Shown: positions 56,571-64,000 of the stretch, one piece after another | Position numbering within the stretch: the first letter of the stretch is position 1 | How the letters are laid out: every line of letters starts with the position of its first letter | From: Mytilus trossulus | Taxonomy: Eukaryota > Mollusca > Bivalvia > Mytilida > Mytilidae | Direction of reading: 5' to 3' | Length of the DNA: 64,000 bases | NCBI RefSeq assembly: GCF_036588685.1 | Contig: NC_086378.1 | Span: 30,977,578-31,041,577 of the forward strand | Translations under genes and position numbers: made by a program | Notes under the pieces: generated by a model | What the model was told of the DNA's origin: nothing | What the model saw: the letters and a program-made list of their open reading frames with translations, nothing else | Database searches by the model: none

Positions 56571-58379
56571 GTAGTTAAAGCTGTTTCTCAAACCACGCCT
56601 CTTTTGGGTAGATATATAATATTCATAGATAATTAATTTTGTTTATGTACTGGTTCCAAGTTAAGGTTTCTGTGTTTCAGCTCATTGAGACATAGATTTG
56701 GATTGTTACCAGTTAATATACATTTTCATATCAGTCATATGGAAATCTGTAGAAATCCTAAAGTCAAAACAAGGGTAGTAACATACTTTCAGTTTTATTT
56801 AAAACTTTTAGAAGTTTGGGGCATATGAACGTTGAAAATATGCCACACAGCGCTATATTTTGACCTTTGGAAAAAAAGAAGTACATCTGAGCTTTCCATT
56901 CTAGGGTATTTTTAATATCTCAAAACTTCATAGTAAAAGTGGTACAGTTTTATCCTTAAAAGGAATTCCTATGGGAAATTTTATTGTAGATATTTACAGA
57001 AATGCAAACTTTACTTTTCCAATTGACAACACTAGCAAAGTAGAAATACCATCAAACATAGAAAAAGATTTGGTTTTGCGGTTAATCCAACATACGTGAA
57101 CGTTTATATTAGGGTCAACCATTAAGTTTTCAAAATCACACAATCGAAGATTGCCATGAAAGTTTAAAGATTTGATCTTGTCAACATTTAGTATTAACAA
57201 TATTGATTTTACATAGTGGACATTTTAACATTATGTTTTACAAATCTTAGACAGATTTCCAGATTTTTCAATATCAAAAATTTTAATTCGTTTGTTATCC
57301 ATATGACAGATATATTAGTCAATCGTATTAGACTATGCAAGCCATGGAGGTAAAAAAAAAATGCGCTACACAGAAAAGGAAAGTTCACAATAGATAAATC
57401 AAAATCTTCTATTGCTTCGGAAATTTAATTCTCAACTGAGCGTCATTGCAAATTTCTATTTGCCTTATCATTTCAATATATAAATGCATATCTAACGTAA
57501 ATATGCTCCTATAAAAAATTAGTTCCTTGTTGCAACTTACCTTTAAAAAATGTAAATCACTGAACTGACCGATTAAAATCATTGATATACTCAGATTTGT
57601 TACAGCTTGTCTTCACAGAAAAAAATATGTTGTTACTTCGTCAGTAGCATGTTCCTTATGTATTTAGCAAACAACCTTAAGATTCCAAGCTTTTATTCAA
57701 TTTGATTTTAATTACCGATGAGAAGGTTTTTACACTGTGAACAAATTCAGTTCGATAGAAAACAATATGAACTAAATTGTTTGGTATATATCTTGTGAAT
57801 ACAGCTGATTGAATATCTTTAATTATGAATCCCCCCAGAAAAATCATGTTTGTCCCCACTACTAATTACGCTATTTCTCATATGAAATAAATCCATTTCC
57901 TCGTCCACTGCGTTAACATCAGAGAATTTGTTTTTATTCCCATGTAAGTGTTTTTGTATTACATAACTTTGATTCTAGTACAAGATTTAACGAAATGTGG
58001 GATTTGTTTGGTGCGAAAAATAATGTGGTGTTGCATGAGAAGATTCAGTGTGCATAGCCTTGTTAAATGACATGGTGGACAGTGTGCAGATTATATGATG
58101 CCTTCTTTCAAGATACATAAAAAGATATGTAGCACAAATACTAGAATTCCGCTTAATTTCCATGATCGCATTGCCAATGTCTTAAAAATACCCAGGAATA
58201 TATAACCTTAACTGTATTTGAGAAGCCTTTCGAAATATTGAGTCCTTAATGCTCTGCTTCGATCTTGATGAATAACAATTTTGGACGAAATTTTAACTTG
58301 CATTTATCTGGAGTTTTTTCAAAACCGGAATTAAAACGTTCAATACTATCCAAATCCAGATTCATTTGTAGCTATCCGA

Positions 58380-59545
58380 ATCCAAGAATAAGATGATTAC
58401 ATGTTTAGATAAAGAAATTAGACGTCCATTATACGCCCAAATCCTGGAACTAAAAGCACAATAGTCAAAATCCATGGAAAAAAACTTTCATTATTTGCCA
58501 ATCCAGGTACCACACGTTAATTACCATGACCTAGACTTTCTTCACCCGTCGAAAACACATTAAAAAAATTTGTATCAAAAATACCCGTTAAAGGCAATAT
58601 ATCTAAATTATATATATATAAGTGTACATTTAACAGTGTCTGAAGTAAGATATCTGACGTAAATATATAATCCGTTGAAAGTCAGCTATCAGTCATTCAC
58701 TGCCGCCCTATTTATTTCCTCTTGCAACTGACTTAATTGGACCACCACTGAAGAGTCTCATGTAGATATATCGGGTGTCTGGCGTTGAGCTGACTCGACA
58801 TATTATTAGTATGTTCATTTGTAAATTAACAGTACACATTGCTGAATTATAGACAAACTATGGTCTTTTTCATGCCTAAATTACGTCTTAAGTCAGGAAA
58901 TAAACAACATTCTCCATTTGAAATCAAGTCCATTGTCTGGTCGAAAGCAAGTCAGCACTCTTCACCCCCTCCCATTTAAAGTCAGCAATCAGATGATATT
59001 GCCTTGTCAAGCGTAAAGAATAAGAAAAACACTTCCGTCATAGAAATCAGACGTAAATATCACGCCTATTGCCAGGATTAAAACCTACAATACCCGTCTA
59101 CTTTCAGATATCAGAAATCGTTAGGTTTCAGACGTAAATGTTTTGTGAAAGCCAAGAATAAGATTATCATAATCCGTTTACAGTCAGCAGAAGAACCGAA
59201 CAATACATTCATGGAACAAGGAACCAGAACTTCATTTCTGTCAAAATTTTGAAATCAGATGTAGCTATATATTAGGAAAAAGACTACATTTCCTACAAAA
59301 GTAAAGATCATACGTTGATATCACAGGAATCAGATGTAAATGTTCCATCTGATGTCAGGAATCAGACATGCATTTTCCCTCTAAAGACAGAATGTAGACG
59401 TAAATCAAAAGATAACTTCATGTCCAAGGTCAGGAATCAGTGTACATTATGTCATTTACATGTCTATAGTCAGACATCGGACGTAAATAAATTCTCGTCT
59501 AGTCTAAGGTTTTGATTGCTTAAGTCTACAGTCAGGTGTCGGTCG
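58380..59545 (+). repeat. degenerate ~27-bp tandem array, second locus
   Basis: It is the same monomer type as 48470-49265 ('aggaatcagacatgcatttt', 'ccctctaaagacaga', 'tcaaaagataacttcatgtc'). The last phrase is shared exactly in order with 49232-49258, so the two loci are paralogous rather than independent arrays. Confidence 0.65.
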
Positions 59546-60202
59546 AATTTTATGCATTTAATGTTTTTTCATGTGTGTTCAAATGCTAAATGTTGTTTTT
59601 TTCTGCTTTTGTTATGTAAATATTCCTCTTGACCCTGCTGACGATAATTCTTATTTTACTTACTCAAAATTTACAGATTTGATCTCAACCATAATGTAAA
59701 TGAGACGATATTATTCCTTGTTAATTTTTTGTTCACATCTTGATTATATCTGGCGTTAATCAGGAAAATATATATAGGTATCAAAGGTACCAGGATTATA
59801 ATAATATAGATATACTGTTCTAAGCGTGCACGAATGCACTCTGAATGAGTTGTTCGGAGTCAAAATAAATTCACGTTAGTCGTGTTATTTGGGTTACCTT
59901 CTTTATATAAATGTAAATGTTAGGCATTTTGGGGTAGTCTCTGTCACTTGTAAGGCATTTTTTTGCATTATATAATATCCATATATGTTATATATATTTG
60001 ATAAAACTTAGTGATGTCCTCTTATGAGTATTTTAAAAAAGCCCGAGCCCTATAGGCGAAAATGGGCGAGTATATTCTGAATATCTCTAACGTTAAAAGT
60101 TTTGATCTCATATAATAAACACATAAATGCATTTGAAATAAGGCACATAATTACATTCAATTTGGTAGTATTATGCCGGAAGCTTATGCAATTAAGTACA
60201 TA

Positions 60203-60644
60203 GAATGAAATTCAAAACAGTGTGGCTGTGGCTATTGATTGACAGATTAAATTTATCCATTGACTGGGACAATTTACGTGAACGTTTGTCTGTAACGACC
60301 ACTGTTCACGACGTACCTACGATAAACATTTAAACTGTGGGGTCACCAAAGGTTTCTAAACGCCTTTAATTATAAAATAATTCGAAAAATTAATCAGAAA
60401 AAATCTTTATGTTTTGATTTATATAATTGATATAAATCAAAACATCGTGTTATTTCTGATTAATTTTTCGAATTACTTTTTTAGGTGATGAGAACCTTTG
60501 GTGACCCCATAGTTTAAGAGTCTTTTAAAAGTGCATACTGAGCAGTGGTCGTTTCATACAAACGTTCACCTAAATTGTCCTAGTCAATGGATGAATTTAA
60601 TGTGTCAATCAATGGCCACAGTCACACTGTTTTGAATTTCATTC
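60203..60644. mobile_element. 442-bp fold-back MITE with TA target duplication
   Basis: The arms of roughly 200 bp pair almost end to end: 'gaatgaaattcaaaacagtg' against 'cactgttttgaatttcattc', and 'ggggtcaccaaaggttt' against 'aacctttggtgacccc'. The innermost hairpin is 'gttttgatttata' / 'tataaatcaaaac' around 60430. TA lies on both sides (60201-60202 and 60645-60646). It is non-coding. The paralogous site near 51080 lacks it. Confidence 0.88.
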
Positions 60645-60854
60645 TAGTTACCATTCTGATTTGCAAGACCTTTAAATTTTTCATACACACGAAGTTTTAA
60701 TTAACTAAGTAGCAATTGTTTTTGTTTGCTGTGTTGTAAATAAAACACGCCGCTGTTGTTGTCGTTTTCACATTTTATCTTGTCAGGGCCTTTTACACCT
60801 TGCTATGTGGTATAACTATACCTTGAAATTGTGTAGAAAGTAAAATCACAAAAA

Positions 60855-60915
60855 AAAACTGAACTCCGTGGAAAATTCAAAACGGAAAATCCATAATCAC
60901 TTGGCAAAACCAAAG
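60855..60915 (-). repeat. short dispersed repeat P, reverse copy
   Basis: 'tgaactccgtggaaaattc', 'aaaacggaaaatccata' and 'cacttggcaaaacc' correspond in reverse to 36400-36460. Confidence 0.45.
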
Positions 60916-61309
60916 GATTATTTTGTATCAGAAAGCGTTTCCTATGAAGGCTTTATCATTAAAAACAGTTCCTTCATACATGTTTCACGCATTTTGCAAG
61001 TATTTGGCGAATAAGAATATTCTTCGAATGAATTATTCAAAGTCAAAATGAATAAATGTTATTCGTGTAATTTGTTTTGGTAGAACCGTCAATATATTAA
61101 TATGAATGTAAGGCACTTTGAAGGCGTCTCTGTCACTTTTAAATTTTAAATGTAATTGCTGTGAGGCATATTCTGCATTATATAAATGATATTTCTTTAT
61201 TTCTCATATTTTGTGTTTGATTTAAGTATTTTGTTATTGAATACATATAGTTATTTTGAATAAGCCTCGTTATAATGTTGGTAATGTTTGTCACAACTTT
61301 TTTGGAATT

Positions 61310-61440
61310 TTAGGCCCTTAATGTTTTTCAACTTTGTACTTGTTTTGTTTCATAACTATTTTGATCTGAGCGTCATTAATGAGTCTCATGAAGTTGAAAC
61401 GCGCGTCTGGCGTATTAAATTATAATCATGGTACTTTTGA
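61310..61440 (+). repeat. dispersed repeat family H
   Basis: 'caactttgtacttgttttg', 'gagcgtcattaatgagtctc', 'gttgaaacgcgcgtctggcg' and 'taaattataatcatggtac' are the landmarks. Hammerhead-like core bases are partly mutated here (CATTAATGA in place of CACTGATGA). Confidence 0.65.
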
Positions 61441-61960
61441 TTTTAAGCGTAAGATTTTCATATTAGGTACATGGAACTCTTATTTTGCATAACCTTTAAA
61501 CTGATCATACACATGGAATATAAATTTATGAAGTGACAATAACACCCCTGCATGGTTGAGCGCTGCAAACATGTTTAGCCCCGCAATATTCTCTATATGC
61601 ATATCTCCTATAAGGAGCCTGTTAGTCATTGGTTACCGTTTGTTGTTGTATATGATAGTTGTTATGTTTGTTGATTTGCATATCAATTTTTCTGGTTTTC
61701 TCATTTTATGTTTTCCCCATGTTGTAATGTCATGGTCTTATACATTGCCATGCAGAATATGTATAAATTGACCTTATGTAAATTTCGTTTTATTAGGAAT
61801 CATCACAACTTGAATAAATGCTTATATTACATATTGGTTGAGTTTTTGGGCGTTCCTGATAAATGTTAATCCATAAAAAGTATCGGCGCACATGATTTAT
61901 CATATGTTATTTTTGTTTCCTGTTTGACTGTGTTGATGCATATTTCTATAGATAAAGGTA
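61440..61960 (+). repeat. another copy of the segmental unit, with diverged family M
   Basis: 61445-61620 matches 51070-51235 ('catggaactcttattttgca', 'gatcatacacatgg', 'aaggagcctgtta'). Family M phrases continue to about 61800. Confidence 0.5.
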
Positions 61961-62035
61961 ACTTGGAATTAAAAAAGTTTCCTTTATGAAAAGGCAGCTT
62001 TCAACATTTCAAGATTTCATTCAAAATATTATAAA

Positions 62036-62393
62036 TTAATCTTATGTTATGAAAATAAGGACCCACCCTTCCCCCCTTTGCCAATGATGTTAAACACTGC
62101 CTCTTTTCAGCCCCCCTGCCAACGCTTGATATGGTATGACTTATATAACGTCCCATATCAAGTTTGGATACACCCGAAGGATTCAGCGGCCAAATAGAAC
62201 ATAAGGCAGTGTTGGTTATATATTTGAACAAAGACAGGTTTGGGAAAACTAACCACAGTTTATTAAGTATGCATGTAATTATTTCAATTATACAATAATT
62301 GAAGATAATGCTAAATGAATTAAGGCAAATACAAAATGTAAGTAATGCATGAATACAAAAGATAAATGATGTGTAATAAAAACTGTGGTTCTC
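62036..62393 (-). repeat. direct repeat B2 of a Ngaro/PAT-like element
   Basis: It is nearly identical over its whole length to 62901-63253, except for a 5-bp difference ('gacaggtttggg' against 'gacaggg') and very few substitutions. Both copies start 'ttaatcttatgttatgaaaa' and end 'aactgtggttctc' on the plus strand. Open frames through it are accidental. Confidence 0.85.
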
Positions 62394-62900
62394 AAACATC
62401 AAGACTAAACTACACATGAAAATACAATGAATACAATATTATATAATAGACAGTACAACAAAAAATAATAAACATGACAAGATACAAACTTAAAAGACAG
62501 TTCATGAACTGATTGCCATTACATAAATACATGAATGAGGGTTGGGAGGGTGGGAATAAAAATCTTTAGCCTTAGTTTAAACAAGGTGTTTGCTGCTGCA
62601 AGTTATTATTTTGAATGCTGAACCTGACGATGATGCCAGACGATGTTAATTGACCTACAAACTGATTGGCTAAATAATGAAGCGGGAAATATGAATACTA
62701 GCTCTTGATTGGTTGATATGAAATGCCAGACATATCAACGGTACCTATGCTGCATCCTAAATTGGTCAATATGAACAAGTTAGGATGTAGAGGCGCAGGA
62801 GATATAAACAATGTACATAGTTACCAGATACGATTGCAATGCAATCACTGCCCTGCGATTTCAACCATGATTAATAATATATTTAAATAAAATATCCACA
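62394..62900 (-). other. spacer between the direct repeats (candidate A2)
   Basis: About 0.5 kb, non-coding, with 'gggttgggagggtggg' near 62539. In the split-direct-repeat model this should match the missing 5' terminus of the element. No matching copy lies in the window. Confidence 0.45.
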
Positions 62901-63253
62901 TTAATCTTATGTTATGAAAATAAGGACCCACCCTTCCCCCCTTTGCCAATGATGTTAAACACTGCCTCTTTTCAGCCTCCCTGCCAACGCTTGATATGGT
63001 ATGACTTATATAACGTCCCATATCAAGTTTGGATACACCCGAAGGATTCAGCGGCCAAATAGAACATAAGGCAGTGTTGATTATATATTTGAACAAAGAC
63101 AGGGAAAACTAACCACAGTTTATTAAGTATGCATGTAATTATTTCAATTATACAATAATTGAAGATAATGCTAAATGAATTAAGGCAAATACAAAATGTA
63201 AGTAATGCATGAATACAAAAGATAAATGATGTGTAATAAAAACTGTGGTTCTC
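62901..63253 (-). repeat. direct repeat B1 of a Ngaro/PAT-like element
   Basis: It is the copy proximal to the recombinase gene; see 62036-62393. It begins 119 bp beyond the recombinase stop codon in gene sense. Confidence 0.85.
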
Positions 63254-63371
63254 CAAAATAGAAATCCAAACCTGTATTTAGAGGTAGGGGATAGTATATA
63301 AATATTTGTACACAGAATAATAAAAACTTAGATATCAATGTTATTAAAAAATTTATGATTAGAAAACCATT

Positions 63372-63745
63372 TTATACCATTTTGGGAAGTGCTTTTGCAA
63401 AGACATTCATGACAGTCTGTCGGTGAGTGAAAGAAGGATCTAAATAATTTTTGTATGCATCACTCTTCCAATCCCCCTGTGTTTGAATAATTTCAGAAGG
63501 GACGCCACATTCTAATGCAAAAGTTGCCCCGCCTCTACGAAAACTGTGCCCGGAGTACTTAGAACTGTCATATCCCAGAGATTTTAAAGACTGTTTCAAT
63601 CTGGCTAAAAACCCATTATATGTAAGGGGCATTAACTTGGACTTGGAGGAAAACATAAAAGCTGACACCAAATTATGAGTGGAAGGACATATATCAAACG
63701 ATAGTTTCAAAGCTTGACAAGGACAGAAGGGGGAACCTGGAATTA
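63372..63745 (-). pseudogene. tyrosine recombinase C-terminal domain (DIRS-order, Ngaro-like), 5'-truncated
   Basis: About 124 recombinase residues end in a stop at 63372: I-P-G-S-P-F-C-P-C, a L-T-Y-N-G-F-L-A-R-L-K block, then G-H-S-F-R-R-G-G-A-T (the conserved H-x-x-R of tyrosine recombinases), G-D-W-K-S-D-A-Y-K-N-Y-L with the catalytic tyrosine (the second Y), and D-P-S-F. The upstream catalytic Arg and the rest of the domain are missing because a Penelope-family tail abuts at about 63745. The apparent start at 63851 lies in that tail and is artificial. DIRS and Ngaro retroelements and Cryptons all use this enzyme; the direct repeats downstream favour Ngaro/PAT. Confidence 0.8.
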
Positions 63746-64000
63746 AAGAGGGACGAAAGATACCATAGGGACAGCAAAGCTCATGAAATAAACTGACAAC
63801 GCCATGGATAAAACAAAAAGACAAACATACAAATAATAGTACAGAAGACATAGCATAAAAAACTAAAGACTAAGCAACACGAAACCCATACATAATCGGA
63901 GGTAATCCCAGGCAGCCGGAAGGGTAAGCAGATCCTGCTCCACATGTGGCACCCGTCGTGTGGCTATGTTATAACAAATCCGGTAAATAGTCTATTCGAT
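63745..64000 (-). mobile_element. Penelope-family 3' tail fused to the recombinase
   Basis: 'agagggacgaaagatacca', 'actgacaacgccatggat', 'agggtaagcagatcctgctc' and 'ataacaaatccggtaaatag' are the reverse complement of the tail at 51820-52090. Sequence runs off the window, so an attached reverse transcriptase may lie beyond 64000. Confidence 0.75.

Larger units (their letters stand above)
59820..61230. repeat. two further diverged copies of a ~0.75-kb unit
   Basis: 59840-59985 and 61018-61205 share 'gaatgaattattcaaagtc'-like starts, 'gaatgtaaggcactttg'-like middles and 'gtctctgtcactt', and both match 51475-51640. The spacing is about 0.74 kb once the MITE at 60203-60644 is removed. Confidence 0.6.

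Noticed and set aside
56994..57200. 68-codon open frame on the minus strand
   Set aside because: No domain, splice context or conservation that I can see.
57370..57480. Possible diverged minus-strand Penelope-like RT fragment
   Set aside because: Some phrases ('gaaagttcaca', 'ctgagcgtcattgcaaatttc') resemble the region near 9345-9415, but the similarity is too short and gapped to call by eye.
62001..63256. Pairs of matching open frames of 77-138 codons
   Set aside because: They are duplicated because the underlying direct repeats are duplicated; no protein family is recognised and the frames are on non-coding terminal repeats.
1..64000. CRISPR array, operon, riboswitch or prophage signals
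   Set aside because: Tandem arrays here have no unique spacers of constant length, genes are intron-containing and widely spaced, and nothing suggests prokaryotic DNA.

Overview
This window reads as animal nuclear DNA, very probably a bivalve and most likely a mussel of the Mytilus type. It is AT-rich, with spliced genes using GT-AG introns, an intronless Toll-like receptor and an intronless SK-type potassium channel. It is densely packed with short dispersed repeats that I recognise from mussel sequences in general; that species call is recognition plus inference, not a database match. There is no sign of bacterial, phage or organelle DNA.

Genes, all on the minus strand: (1) positions 2091-10381, the first three coding exons of a GLG1/ESL-1-type Golgi cysteine-rich glycoprotein, continuing off the left edge; (2) positions 22848-32869, a complete six-exon MAF1, the repressor of RNA polymerase III, whose exons sum in frame to 217 codons plus stop; (3) positions 37792-40344, a single-exon Toll-like receptor of 850 residues with one C-terminal LRR cap, one membrane helix and a TIR domain; (4) positions 54058-55368, a single-exon small-conductance calcium-activated (SK/KCNN-like) potassium channel of 436 residues. 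The genes do not form a pathway; they are ordinary neighbours separated by repeat-rich DNA.

Repeat landscape: several 5'-truncated copies of one Penelope-like reverse transcriptase family lie on both strands (about 1664, 8720, 44075, 51640), with a diverged relative at 35455. The 3' tail of the main family also occurs alone (15325, 49268, 53145, 63745). A LINE reverse transcriptase relic is at 14310-15135. Two tRNA-derived SINEs are at 32150 and 41395. About a dozen small inverted-repeat elements are present, several with TA or 5-6 bp target duplications. A roughly 19-bp minisatellite (16500-18480) has been invaded by nested repeats. At 47.9-61.9 kb a set of diverged segmental duplications surrounds the SK channel gene.

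The right end (62036-64000) holds a tyrosine-recombinase fragment followed by two near-identical direct repeats of about 355 bp separated by about 0.5 kb. This is the layout expected at the 3' end of a Ngaro/PAT-like (DIRS-order) retroelement with split direct repeats, and its 5' side is cut off by a Penelope-tail insertion. I regard this, the nested insertions that date one another, the TIR element interrupting an older repeat in the last MAF1 intron, the duplicated MAF1 splice-donor region and the altered BB loop of the TLR as the most interesting observations. I found no clearly new multi-gene system.
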